Shown here one piece after another: positions 8,564 to 19,746 of a stretch of 64,000 nt of DNA. The stretch comes from Pseudomonas putida (lineage in GTDB: Bacteria > Pseudomonadota > Gammaproteobacteria > Pseudomonadales > Pseudomonadaceae): the NCBI RefSeq assembly GCF_028682455.1, contig NZ_JANHLD010000002.1:744001-808000 (forward strand). The letters run 5' to 3'. The notes beneath the pieces are model-generated. The model was not told the DNA's origin, made no database searches, and worked only from the letters and a program-made list of their open reading frames with translations. The stretch's first letter is position 1; each line of letters opens with the position of its first letter. Both the position numbers and the translations under genes were made by a program.

Positions 8564-11251
8564 TTATTCGATCAGGCCCTGATTGCGGGCCCAGGAGACG
8601 GCGTCGTAGCGGCTGGAGACGCCCAATTTGACGTAGATGTTCTTCAGGTTCCATTTCACCGTTTCCAGTGAAATGTTCAGGGTCAGGGCCACCCGTTTGT
8701 TGGACATTGCCTGGCTGATCAGTTGCAGCACCGCCAGCTCCCTGGGCGTCAACAGCGATTGCGCCGAGCCCCCGCCAGCCTCGCCCTCCAGGTTGCTCGA
8801 CTGGTTGTGATTGAAGCGCGCCAACAGTTCGGCCAGGTAGCCGGCAACCTCGCCCTCCTCCCCCAGCTTGTCGTTCAACCGGCCCAGCTGCTTGCCCAGC
8901 GCCGGCCCCAGGTCGAGGAAGGTTCGCACCAGGCCCAGCGCGCAGCCCTGGTGCACGGCTTGCAGCAACAAGGCCTTCTCCTGCTCGTGCTGACGCAAGT
9001 CGGCATGGGCAATAGCCATCAACAGCAGTGCGGCGACGTCCATCTGGCCGCGCGAATACTGCTGGGTATAGGCCCGCACCTCGGCCAGCGCCTGCAAGGC
9101 TTTGTCGGGATAGTTGCTGGCCAGCAGCAGGCGTGCCCGGGCGATACCCACCACTGCCGGGATCTCCGCCTGGAAGCCCAGCGAGGCCTGGTGCTTGGTG
9201 CCCAGCACTTCGAGTTTCGCCAGGCGGTCGGTGGCGGTTGCGCGGTCGCTTTCGAGCAGGGCTATGCGCAGTTCCTCGGCCAGGCAGTGAACCACCCCGC
9301 GATCCTGCTCCATGGTGCGGAAATGGCGCTCCTGACGCTGCAGGAAGGCCGTTGCCGCGCCAGGCGACTCCTGCAGCAGGTCGAGCCGCGCCCGGCTGAT
9401 GGTGGCGCGGATCATGGTTTCCGGCATCGCCCACTGCATCAGGCCGATACGATTGGCCAGCACCTCCCGCGCCTCATCGATGCGGTCGAGCTCGTAAAAG
9501 GCATCGGCCAGGCTCGACGCACTGGAATAGGCGCTCACCGAACGGTGGCCATGCACCGCCACTGCCCGCGCGTGCTGCACCGAACCACTGCGTTCGGCGT
9601 CGCGTACCCGGCCCTCGAGCAGCAAGCAAAGGGTCCGCGAGCCCTCCACCACCAGGGCCATTTCGTCGTCGCGATCCTGCTCGGGGATCGGGCTGTCATC
9701 CAGGCAACGCACAGCGTCGGCGTGCCGGCCGGCGGCCGCATAGGCAATGGCGAGCAACGCCGATGGGCCGTAGCGCATCACCGAATAGTCGTCGGACAAA
9801 GGCTTGCGCCCCTGCAGCAAGCCGATGATCGGCTCGGTGCGGTCATGCTGTATCTCGATCGCGGCCTGCACGATCGGCAGGCGGAATGCGACGTCAACGT
9901 GCTGCGCCGCACCGCTTTGCTGGAACTGCTCCAGCCAGGCTTCAGCCTTGGCCGGGCGCGCCGTCAGCGCGTAGGCAAGGCAGCCGAGGAAAAACAGCCG
10001 CGGGTGCGAGAACAGCGTCTCCTGGGGCAGCCGGTCGAGCAGACGCAACAATGGGCTGAGGTGGTTCAAGGCCCAGGTGGTGGGGGCGGATCGACCGATC
10101 AGCTGGGCGGCGAACTCAAGGTCACCGCCCAGGGTCGCATGACGCACCGCCTCGGCCAGCAGTTGGCGCTCGGCAAACCAATGTGCCGCGCGCCGGTGCA
10201 GCTCGGCGACCATCGCGGCTTCGCGACGCATCAGGCGGGTGGTCAGGAATTCGCCGAACAAGGGATGAAAGCGATACCACGGCTGGCGGTCCTCGGCCTC
10301 GACGCGAAAGATCAGCAGGTTTTCTTCCTCCAGCCGCTGCAGCAACTCGCCAGCCTTGTCACTGCCGGTGACGGCGCCGGCCAGCGCCGCGTTGAAGCGC
10401 CGGCAGACACTCACTCGCTCCATGAAATCGGCCTGTTCGCCCGGCAGGTGGGCCATGACGTCTTCGGCCAGGTACGCCTGCATGTCGTCGGAGCGCCAGC
10501 CCAGGTCCTGCAGGCGTTCGCGGGAGCGCGGGTTGCTGCGCAGGAGGATGACGATCAGTTGCAGGCTGGCCGGCCAGCCACTGGTCAGCCCGTAGATCAG
10601 GTGAAATTCCTCGGCGGTGAGCTTGAGCCCCGCGAGGTTCTGCTCGAGGAAGGTGCGCGACTCGGCCAGATCGAACGGCAGGTTGGCGCAATCGACCTCC
10701 TTGACCATGCCCATCAGGCGCAGGCGGCTGAGGCTCAGCGGCGGCTGCACCCGCGCGGCGATAACAAAGTGCAGGTTCGCCGGGCTGTGGTCGAGCAGCT
10801 TCTGCATCAAGCGGTGCGAGCGCGGGTCGGCGACGTAATGGTAGTCATCGATAATCAGGAACAGCTCGCGGTTGACGCCCGAGGCGCCATCGACAATCGC
10901 CGCGACCACCTCGTCGATCGAATCGCCGCTCGCCGCGCCCAGGGGAATCTCGCTGTCGACGATCACGCCCAGGCGCTGCAAAGCGCCCATCAGGTAGGCA
11001 TAGAAGGTCGAGAGGTTCTTGTCGTCGGCGCTCAGCGCCAGCCAGACCACGTCGGCCCCGGCTTTCATCATGATTTCCCGCCACTGCACCAACAATGTGG
11101 TCTTGCCGAAGCCGGCACTGCCGATCACCAGGCCGACACTGCAATGGCTCATGCCTTGCAGCTCCTCAAGCAGCCTGTTGCGGGGAATGGATTGCGTGCC
11201 AATACGAGGCGGCGCGAATTTGGTCGATACCAGCAGCTTGTCGGAATGCAT
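8564..11251 (-). CDS. MalT-like (LAL) LuxR-family transcriptional regulator
   Basis: This large ATP-binding LuxR regulator of 895 aa has the usual length and layout of the MalT/LAL family. It has an N-terminal STKFAPPRIGTQSIPRNRLL leader, a Walker A motif GSAGFGKTT (residues about 44-52), an IIDDYHYV Walker B-like segment, and a long helical repeat region. A C-terminal LuxR helix-turn-helix begins LTPRELAVLQLISQAMSNK, with ISLETVKWNLKNIYVKLGV as recognition region. Members activate catabolic operons in response to a small inducer bound by the helical domain. The start ATG at 11251 has no strong ribosome site but matches the family N-terminus. Its position beside the racemase and acyl-CoA dehydrogenase genes suggests it controls them (inference). 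Confidence 0.9.
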   Translation of the reverse strand: MHSDKLLVSTKFAPPRIGTQSIPRNRLLEELQGMSHCSVGLVIGSAGFGKTTLLVQWREIMMKAGADVVWLALSADDKNLSTFYAYLMGALQRLGVIVDSEIPLGAASGDSIDEVVAAIVDGASGVNRELFLIIDDYHYVADPRSHRLMQKLLDHSPANLHFVIAARVQPPLSLSRLRLMGMVKEVDCANLPFDLAESRTFLEQNLAGLKLTAEEFHLIYGLTSGWPASLQLIVILLRSNPRSRERLQDLGWRSDDMQAYLAEDVMAHLPGEQADFMERVSVCRRFNAALAGAVTGSDKAGELLQRLEEENLLIFRVEAEDRQPWYRFHPLFGEFLTTRLMRREAAMVAELHRRAAHWFAERQLLAEAVRHATLGGDLEFAAQLIGRSAPTTWALNHLSPLLRLLDRLPQETLFSHPRLFFLGCLAYALTARPAKAEAWLEQFQQSGAAQHVDVAFRLPIVQAAIEIQHDRTEPIIGLLQGRKPLSDDYSVMRYGPSALLAIAYAAAGRHADAVRCLDDSPIPEQDRDDEMALVVEGSRTLCLLLEGRVRDAERSGSVQHARAVAVHGHRSVSAYSSASSLADAFYELDRIDEAREVLANRIGLMQWAMPETMIRATISRARLDLLQESPGAATAFLQRQERHFRTMEQDRGVVHCLAEELRIALLESDRATATDRLAKLEVLGTKHQASLGFQAEIPAVVGIARARLLLASNYPDKALQALAEVRAYTQQYSRGQMDVAALLLMAIAHADLRQHEQEKALLLQAVHQGCALGLVRTFLDLGPALGKQLGRLNDKLGEEGEVAGYLAELLARFNHNQSSNLEGEAGGGSAQSLLTPRELAVLQLISQAMSNKRVALTLNISLETVKWNLKNIYVKLGVSSRYDAVSWARNQGLIE

Positions 11252-11506
11252 GTTCTGACCGGATCTGCGGCTGGGTCACTCACCTGTGCGAAGGTGTCCG
11301 ACTCACGGCGAGTCACACCAGCCATATTGTTTTAAGGGTACAGAGCAAGGAGGCGGCCGCCCGGGCGACCCGCCTCCCGCTCCCTTGTTCAGCTTACCGG
11401 CGTTTTTTTTCCACCTTGCCTGCGACATCTTCGATGCCGCCTGTACATATACCCTACAACGAAGATTCTCGCACCGGCTGACGGCAAAACATCTGGCGCC
11501 TGCGGT

Positions 11507-12616
11507 TCAGGCCTTGATCCAGTCGCGCAGCACCTCGTCGGTGTGTTCGCCGCGTGTCGGGATCCGCCCCGGGCGCAAGTCCGGCGTTGCCGAAAAGCGC
11601 GGTGCCGGGTTGGCCTGGAGCATGCCGTTGTCGCGGGCGAACACCTGGCGGGCCTTGAGGTGCGGATGCTCGGCGGCTTCATCCAGGTTCAGCACCGGGG
11701 CAAAACAGGCATCGGTGCCTTCGAGCAGCTCGCACCACTGTGCGCAGCTGCGCTGGGCGAAGATCGTCGCGAACTTCTCGCGCAGTTGCGGCCAGGTCCG
11801 GGGGTTATAGCCGTTGGCGGTCTCGGGATCGTCGCCCAGGCCGATCTTCTCGCGCAGCAAGGCGTAGAAGCGCGGCTCCAGCGACCCCACCGACACATAC
11901 TTGCCGTCGGCACAGCGGTAGGTGTTGTACCAGTGCGGGCCATCCAGGCCGCTGCGGCCGCGCTCGTTGAACAAGTGGCCACCGGCCTTGGCGCTGAGCA
12001 GCAGGTTCTGCATGTGCGCGCAGCCATCGACGATCGCCGCGTCGACCACCTGGCCCAGGCCGCTGGCCCGTGCATTCATCACCCCGGCCAGCAGGCCGAT
12101 GGCCAGGTACAGCGCCCCGCCGCCGACGTCACCGACCAGGCTGGGCGGCGCGATCGGCGCCTCGCCAGGCTGGCCGGCGTACCACAGCGCGCCCGCCAGG
12201 GCGATGTAGTTCATGTCATGGCCGGCCGCCTGGGCCAGCGGGCCATCCTGGCCCCAGCCAGTCATGCGCCCGTAGACCAGGCGCGGGTTGCGCGCCAGGC
12301 ACACCTCCGGGCCCAGGCCCAGGCGCTCCATGACCCCGGGACGCATGCCTTCGATCAGGGCATCGGCGCCTTCCACCAGTTGCAGCACGGTCTGCACCCC
12401 TTCGGCGCTTTTCAGGTCGACGCCGACCGAGCGCTTGCCGCGCTTGTAGATCGCACCGGTGCCCATGTCGATTTCGTCGCCGGCCTGCTCGCCACGCTCC
12501 ACCAGCACCACATCGGCACCCAGGTCGGCGAGCAACATGCCACAGAACGGACCTGGCCCCAGGCCTGCGATCTCAACCACCTTCAGGCCGGCCAGTGGCC
12601 CCTGTTTCGTCTGCAT
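11507..12616 (-). CDS. Alpha-methylacyl-CoA racemase (family III CoA-transferase fold)
   Basis: The 369-aa protein begins LKVVEIAGLGPGPFCGMLLADLGADVV, the classic start of the CaiB/AMACR family. The three residues used for racemisation can be placed: His133 in GHDMNYI, Asp163 in VGDVGGG and Glu247 in SLEPRFY. They correspond to H126, D156 and E241 of the Mycobacterium racemase. This favours a racemase of 2-methylacyl-CoA esters over a CoA-transferase. Such an enzyme converts (2R)- to (2S)-methyl branched acyl-CoA so that acyl-CoA dehydrogenases can act. The ATG at 12616 has GGAG six bases upstream; longer in-frame starts lie in the G/C-tract promoter region. The gene is divergent from the beta-oxidation operon, sharing a 206-bp control region. 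Confidence 0.85.
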   Translation of the reverse strand: MQTKQGPLAGLKVVEIAGLGPGPFCGMLLADLGADVVLVERGEQAGDEIDMGTGAIYKRGKRSVGVDLKSAEGVQTVLQLVEGADALIEGMRPGVMERLGLGPEVCLARNPRLVYGRMTGWGQDGPLAQAAGHDMNYIALAGALWYAGQPGEAPIAPPSLVGDVGGGALYLAIGLLAGVMNARASGLGQVVDAAIVDGCAHMQNLLLSAKAGGHLFNERGRSGLDGPHWYNTYRCADGKYVSVGSLEPRFYALLREKIGLGDDPETANGYNPRTWPQLREKFATIFAQRSCAQWCELLEGTDACFAPVLNLDEAAEHPHLKARQVFARDNGMLQANPAPRFSATPDLRPGRIPTRGEHTDEVLRDWIKA

Positions 12617-12668
12617 AGCGATCTCCATTGAGCATTGGGTTGGATATAGCATCATTCTGCGGCCCGGT

Positions 12669-12759
12669 GGGGGATGTGCCCCCCCGTGAAAAGGGGGGGC
12701 TGCAGCGGCTTCGCTCACGGCCGACCCTGCTCCCGCGGGCCCCACTCCACATGGGGGGG
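12669..12759. promoter_or_regulatory. Clustered G-tract/C-tract dyads in divergent promoter region
   Basis: Three dyads are visible: GGGGG-N5-CCCCC (12669-12683), CCCCCCC-N7-GGGGGGG (12679-12699) and CCCC-N9-GGGG (12740-12756). They lie between the divergent racemase and acyl-CoA dehydrogenase starts, and a related dyad occurs at 908-926. They could be binding sites for the neighbouring LAL or LuxR regulator, or hairpins in the leader RNA. No regulator has been assigned. Confidence 0.4.
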
Positions 12760-12822
12760 CGTGGCATGGCCGGGGTCCGGTTCACTGTCGCTCATGCAGT
12801 TCCCAACCCCGACGAGGACACT

Positions 12823-14625
12823 ATGACCGACCGGCTACTCAACGAACGCGAACTCTGCTTTCAGCTCTACGAGATGCTCGATACCGAGTCGCTGCTGCAG
12901 CGTGCACGCTATGCCGAGCACGACCGCGCGGTGTTCGACGCCACGCTGGCCACGGCCCGGCAACTGGCGCTGCAGTACTTTGCCGGGCACAACCACAAGG
13001 GTGACGCCAACGAGCCGCGTTTCGACGGCCACAAGGTCGAGCTGATCCCTGAAACCCGGGCCGCCTGGAATGCCTTTGCCGAGGCCGGCTTCCTTGCTGC
13101 CCAGCATGATTTCGCCGACGGCGGGCTGCAACTGCCGGAAGTGGTGCTGCGCGCCTGCATGGCCTACTTCAATGCCGCCAACGTCGCCACCACCGCCTAC
13201 CCGTTCCTGAGCATCGGTGCCGCCAACCTGATCAAGAGCTTTGCCGGCGCCGACCTGCGCGAGCGCTTCTTGCCAGCGATGCTGGCCGGACGCTTCAGCG
13301 GCACCATGGCCCTCACCGAGGCTGGCCAGGGTTCGGCGCTGGGTGACCTGCGCACCAGCGCGCGCCCGACAGCAGACGGCAGCTACCGTGTGTTCGGGCA
13401 GAAGATGTTCATTTCCGGCGGCGATCATGAGCTCACCGAGAACATCGTCCACATGGTGCTGGCGCGTATCGAAGGCGCCCCGGCCGGCACCAAAGGCATC
13501 TCGCTGTTCCTGGTACCCAAGTGGCTGGTCAACCCCGACGGCAGCCTCGGCCCGCGCAACGACGTGGCGCTGGCCGGGCTGCTGCACAAGATGGGCCACC
13601 GCAACACCACCTCCACCGTGCTCAGCTTCGGCGAGCGGGACGGCGCCGTCGGCTACCTGGTGGGCGAGGCTCACCAGGGCCTGAACTACATGTTCCAGAT
13701 GATGAACGAAGCGCGCATCGGCGTTGCCCTGGGCGCCAGCGCCCTCGCCTGCCAGAGCTACCTGCACGCCCTGGACTACGCCCGCGAACGCCCGCAGGGC
13801 CGCCTGCCGGGCAACAAGGACCCGCTGTCGCCGCAGGTCGCCATCATCGAGCACGCCGACGTGCGGCGCATGCTGTTGCAACAGAAGGTCTACGCCGAAG
13901 GCAGCCTGGCCTTGTGCCTGTACGCCAGCAGTCTGGTCGAGGACAGCCACACCGCTGCCAGCGAACAACAACGCAGCGACGCCGCCGAACTGCTGGACCT
14001 GCTGATCCCGATGGTCAAGAGCTGGCCTTCGCGCTACGGCACCCTGGCCTCGGAGATCGGTATCCAGGTGCTCGGGGGCGCCGGCTACACCCGCGAATAC
14101 CCGCTGGAGCAGTACTACCGCGACAACCGCCTGAACCCCATCCATGAAGGCACCGAAGGTATCCATGGCCTCGACCTGCTCGGGCGCAAGGTCGGCCAGC
14201 ACGGTGGCCTGGGCCTGCGCCTGTTCCTGGACAACGCCCGGGCCACCGTAGAGGCCGCCGCAGACGACCAGCGCTGCGCAGCGCTGGCGCCGGCCCTGGC
14301 CGACGCCGTGACGGCACTGGAACAGCTGACCCGCGCCCTGCAGGGCCAGGTCGCCGACGATGCCCGCCTGGGCCTGGCCAATGCCACGGTCTACCTGGAC
14401 CTGTTCGGCCGGGTGCTGGTCGGCTGGCTGTGGTTGCGCCAGGCCCTGGTCGCCAGCGGCGCCCTGGATGCCGGAGCCGGTGGCGAGGAAGCCGACTTCT
14501 ACAACGGCAAGCTACAGGCCGCGCGCTACTTCATCGACTGGGAACTGGCCGTGCTGCACACCCAGGCCCCGCTGTTGATGAACGGCAACCGGGTCTGCTT
14601 CGACATGCAGGACCGCTGGTTCTGA
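12823..14625 (+). CDS. Acyl-CoA dehydrogenase (about 600-aa type)
   Basis: The 600-aa FAD enzyme belongs to the longer acyl-CoA dehydrogenase type found beside hydratase/dehydrogenase genes in Pseudomonas. Visible signatures are MALTEAGQGSALGDLRT (FAD/substrate strand), YRVFGQKMFISGGDH, the C-terminal domain with GVALGASALACQSYLHALDYARER, and the FAD-contacting QVLGGAGYTREYPLEQYYRD. An additional C-terminal segment of about 120 residues accounts for the length. The ATG at 12823 follows GAGG by five bases. It is the first gene of a plus-strand operon with the bifunctional hydratase/dehydrogenase, thiolase and SDR. It should catalyse the first oxidation step for an unknown, possibly 2-methyl-branched, acyl-CoA. 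Confidence 0.88.
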   Translation: MTDRLLNERELCFQLYEMLDTESLLQRARYAEHDRAVFDATLATARQLALQYFAGHNHKGDANEPRFDGHKVELIPETRAAWNAFAEAGFLAAQHDFADGGLQLPEVVLRACMAYFNAANVATTAYPFLSIGAANLIKSFAGADLRERFLPAMLAGRFSGTMALTEAGQGSALGDLRTSARPTADGSYRVFGQKMFISGGDHELTENIVHMVLARIEGAPAGTKGISLFLVPKWLVNPDGSLGPRNDVALAGLLHKMGHRNTTSTVLSFGERDGAVGYLVGEAHQGLNYMFQMMNEARIGVALGASALACQSYLHALDYARERPQGRLPGNKDPLSPQVAIIEHADVRRMLLQQKVYAEGSLALCLYASSLVEDSHTAASEQQRSDAAELLDLLIPMVKSWPSRYGTLASEIGIQVLGGAGYTREYPLEQYYRDNRLNPIHEGTEGIHGLDLLGRKVGQHGGLGLRLFLDNARATVEAAADDQRCAALAPALADAVTALEQLTRALQGQVADDARLGLANATVYLDLFGRVLVGWLWLRQALVASGALDAGAGGEEADFYNGKLQAARYFIDWELAVLHTQAPLLMNGNRVCFDMQDRWF

Positions 14626-14670
14626 TTGGCTTGCAACTACAACAACCATCGTCTTCGTCAAGGAACTCCC

Positions 14671-16782
<2,112 letters not shown>

Positions 16783-16802
16783 CCGACCAACAGGACAACG
16801 AC

Positions 16803-17987
16803 ATGAAAGAAGCAGTGATTCTCTCCACCGCCCGCACCCCGATCGCCAAGGCGTACCGCGGCGCATTCAATGCCACCACCGCGCCGACCATGAGCGCCTT
16901 CGCCATCCGCGCCGCCGTCGAGCGCGCCGGTATCGAGGCCGCGGAAATCGAAGACCTGGTCATGGGCACCGGCATGCCAGCCGGTACCGCCGGCTGGAAC
17001 CTGGGGCGCATGAGCGTGCTGGCTTGCGGCTTGCCGCTGACGGTCAGCGGCCAGACCCTGGATCGCCAGTGCGCCTCCGGCCTGATGGCGATCGCCACGG
17101 CGGCCAAGCAGATCATGGTCGATGGCATGCAGGTCACCGTGGGCGCCGGCCAGGAGCACATAAGCCTGGTGCAGAACCGCCACATGCAATGGGTCGGTGC
17201 CGAGCACGACGCCCAGGTCCTGCAGCACGTTCCCCACGCCTACATGCCGATGCTGGAAACCGCCGAGCGGGTCGCCAGCCGCTATGGCGTCAGCCGCGAT
17301 GCCCAGGACGCCTATGCCCTGCAATCGCAACTGCGCACCGCCGCCGCCCAGCGCGACGGCCTGTTTGCCGCCGAGATCGTACCGGTCACCGTGAGCAAAC
17401 AGGTGGTGGACAAGGCCAGCGGCGCGGTGAGTGTCGAGCAGGTGACCCTGAGCCAGGACGAGGGCAACCGCCCGCAAACCACCCTTGAAGACCTTGCCCG
17501 GTTGAAGCCGGTGATCGACGGCGGCTGCATCACCGCCGGCAATGCCAGTCAGCTGTCCGACGGCGCCAGTGCCTGTGTGTTGATGGATGCGCAACTGGCC
17601 TCGCGACGCAACCTGGAACCGCTGGGCTTGTATCGCGGCATCGCGGTGGCCGGGCTTGCGCCCGACGAGATGGGCATCGGCCCGGTGCTGGCGGTGCCCA
17701 AGCTGCTCAAGCAGCACGGCCTCAAGATCGATGACATCGGCCTGTGGGAACTCAACGAGGCGTTCGCCTGCCAGGTCCTGCATTGTCGCGACGTACTGGG
17801 GATCGATAGCCAGCGCCTGAACGTCAACGGCGGCGCCATCGCCATCGGCCATCCCTACGGCATGAGCGGCGCGCGGATGGTTGGCCATGCCCTGCTCGAA
17901 GGCAAGCGCCGCGGCGTCAAATACGTAGTGGTGACCATGTGCGTGGGCGGTGGCATGGGCGCCGCCGGCCTGTTCGAGGTGCTCTGA
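16803..17987 (+). CDS. Acetyl-CoA C-acyltransferase (thiolase)
   Basis: The 394-aa thiolase has the normal length and all catalytic elements: nucleophilic Cys90 in [10 protein letters not shown], His350 in [14 protein letters not shown], and Cys380 in [12 protein letters not shown]. It cleaves 3-ketoacyl-CoA with CoA to release acetyl-CoA or propionyl-CoA, and completes the beta-oxidation set encoded by this operon. The ATG at 16803 is preceded by AGGA. Its TGA overlaps the ATG of the following SDR (TGATG), which signals translational coupling. Confidence 0.93.
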   Translation: MKEAVILSTARTPIAKAYRGAFNATTAPTMSAFAIRAAVERAGIEAAEIEDLVMGTGMPAGTAGWNLGRMSVLACGLPLTVSGQTLDRQCASGLMAIATAAKQIMVDGMQVTVGAGQEHISLVQNRHMQWVGAEHDAQVLQHVPHAYMPMLETAERVASRYGVSRDAQDAYALQSQLRTAAAQRDGLFAAEIVPVTVSKQVVDKASGAVSVEQVTLSQDEGNRPQTTLEDLARLKPVIDGGCITAGNASQLSDGASACVLMDAQLASRRNLEPLGLYRGIAVAGLAPDEMGIGPVLAVPKLLKQHGLKIDDIGLWELNEAFACQVLHCRDVLGIDSQRLNVNGGAIAIGHPYGMSGARMVGHALLEGKRRGVKYVVVTMCVGGGMGAAGLFEVL

Positions 17988-18763
17988 TGGACGCTCTGCA
18001 ACGCTTTACCCTGACCGGCAAGACGGTACTGGTCACCGGCGCCTCCAGCGGCATCGGCGCCCACCTGGCGCGTCTGGCGAGTGACAGCGGCGCCCGCGTG
18101 GTGCTCGCGGCACGCCGCATCGAGCGCCTGCAACAAGCCGCCGAGGCGCTGTGCGCGGAAGGTCGCCAGGCCCTCGCCGTCGCGCTCGACGTTACCGACC
18201 GGGCCAGCGTCGAGGCGGCCTTCGATGCCGCCGAGGCCACCTTCGGTGTCGTTGACGTGGTACTCAACAATGCCGGCATCGGCAATGGCCAGCGGGCCCT
18301 GGAGGTCAGCGAAGACGACTGGCACGCCATGCTCTCGACCAACCTGGACGGCGTCTGGCGGGTGGCACAGTGCGCAGCCCAGCGCCTGGTCAAGGCCGGC
18401 CGCCCCGGCAGCATCGTCAATGTCGCCTCGATGCTCGGGCTACGGGTCGGTACCGGCTACAGCCACTACTGCGCGGCCAAGGCCGGCGTGGTGCAGCTCA
18501 CCCGCTCATTGGCGCTGGAACTGGCGCGCTACCAGATCCGCGTCAACGCCATCGCCCCCGGTTACTTCAAGACCGAAATGAACGACAGCTACTTCGACTC
18601 GGAACAAGGCCTTGCCTACATCCGCGACGCCGTGCCCATGCGCCGCCTGGGTACCCTGGAGGAACTGGAGGGGCCGTTCCTGCTGCTGGCCAGCGAGGCC
18701 GGCAGCTACATGTCCGGCGCCGTGTTGTCGATCGACGGTGGGCAGTTGGTCAGCAGTCTTTGA
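17987..18763 (+). CDS. SDR-family oxidoreductase
   Basis: The 258-aa classical short-chain dehydrogenase/reductase has the cofactor motif TGASSGIG (about residues 17-24), the NNAG motif, and catalytic Tyr161 and Lys165 in YSHYCAAK. The sequence RR in VVLAARRIERL after the second strand gives no firm choice between NAD and NADP. It starts within the thiolase stop codon and ends the operon, so it most likely acts on a 3-hydroxyacyl-CoA or a hydroxylated intermediate of the same pathway. The specific substrate is unknown. Confidence 0.85.
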   Translation: MDALQRFTLTGKTVLVTGASSGIGAHLARLASDSGARVVLAARRIERLQQAAEALCAEGRQALAVALDVTDRASVEAAFDAAEATFGVVDVVLNNAGIGNGQRALEVSEDDWHAMLSTNLDGVWRVAQCAAQRLVKAGRPGSIVNVASMLGLRVGTGYSHYCAAKAGVVQLTRSLALELARYQIRVNAIAPGYFKTEMNDSYFDSEQGLAYIRDAVPMRRLGTLEELEGPFLLLASEAGSYMSGAVLSIDGGQLVSSL

Positions 18764-18777
18764 GCGAACGGGCTTGC

Positions 18778-18805
18778 GCCAACAACAGCCCAGGCTGCTG
18801 TTGGC
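18778..18805. terminator. Hairpin between converging SDR and LuxR genes
   Basis: Two 13-base arms with one mismatch and a two-base loop lie between the convergent stop codons. There is no clear T run, so it may serve as a bidirectional, partly Rho-assisted terminator. Confidence 0.5.
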
Positions 18806-18826
18806 CTCGTCAATCAAGCCAGTACA

Positions 18827-19663
18827 TCAGGCGCTAGATACATTCAGGATGGCCCGCTGCGCCTGCAACTCAACAGACTCCCCCTTGATCGCCTGCACGA
18901 ACAGCGCCAACAGCTCGGACTGGCTGCCGATCCCCAGCTTTTCATAGAGGTTCTTGCGGTGCACCTTCACCGTCGCCGGGCTGATTCGCAGCTTCTGCGC
19001 AATGGATTGGCTGGAGTGGCCTTGTAGCAGCAACCTGACCACTTCACGCTCGCGCTCTGTCAATGAGCCACGACCAAAGTTGGCAAAGGCCTCCTGTACC
19101 AGGTGGTCATGGTCATCCACCGGCCGGGCGGCGGCCTGGCTGTTCGCCTCCCAGGCCGCGCGCACGGCGGCACTGACCACCGGCACGGCACTTTCCAGTT
19201 GCCTGATTTCGTCGTCGAAGAAGCGGGTGCGTCCTCGTCGGCGCATCAGCGACAGCACCCCGTGGGTGTCGGGGCGCAGGGTGATGAAGAAGCCGATTTC
19301 TTCACACAAGCCGAGGTGGTGGTAGTAGGTCAGGAAGTATTCGCTGTTGTAGAACTGGTCGGGCGCCAGCTGCCGCATGCTGTATACGCCCTCGGACTGC
19401 TCCGGGTGACAGGCCAGGTAGAACGGGTCGAGCAGATAGGGGCCGGTCTGGTACTCATCGATAAAGATGCAGCGCTGCTCCGGCGTGAAGGTGTCGAACA
19501 ACGCCAGCGGGCGGTAGCTGCCCTCGTAGATGAACAGGACGAAGTGATCCGCGATGCTCAAGCGCCTCAACCAGGCGGCGAGCGCGCGTAGCTGATGGCC
19601 ACCGGGGGGCTGGGTCAGCACCTCGACCACGCTGCGGGTCCAATCAGTCAGGTGCAGTTGCAT
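18827..19663 (-). CDS. LuxR-family transcriptional regulator
   Basis: The 278-aa protein has a C-terminal LuxR helix-turn-helix (about residues 200-260: LTEREREVVRLLLQGHSSQSIAQKLR and ATVKVHRKNLYEKLGI). The N-terminal 180-residue sensor region is one I do not recognise as an acyl-homoserine-lactone or receiver domain. It is aromatic-rich (FYNSEYFLTYYHHLG), which would suit binding a small hydrophobic ligand. No kinase or signal synthase gene lies next to it. It sits between the beta-oxidation operon (convergent) and the aldehyde dehydrogenase operon (same strand), so either may be its target. The ATG at 19663 has GAGG nine bases upstream. Confidence 0.82.
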   Translation of the reverse strand: MQLHLTDWTRSVVEVLTQPPGGHQLRALAAWLRRLSIADHFVLFIYEGSYRPLALFDTFTPEQRCIFIDEYQTGPYLLDPFYLACHPEQSEGVYSMRQLAPDQFYNSEYFLTYYHHLGLCEEIGFFITLRPDTHGVLSLMRRRGRTRFFDDEIRQLESAVPVVSAAVRAAWEANSQAAARPVDDHDHLVQEAFANFGRGSLTEREREVVRLLLQGHSSQSIAQKLRISPATVKVHRKNLYEKLGIGSQSELLALFVQAIKGESVELQAQRAILNVSSA

Positions 19664-19746
19664 GTCGGCAAACCTCGAAGTACGGGGTTGAGGGTCCGGG
19701 GTGAAAGGTGGCGCATGACAGTCTGGTCAGCACGCCACCGGCGCAC

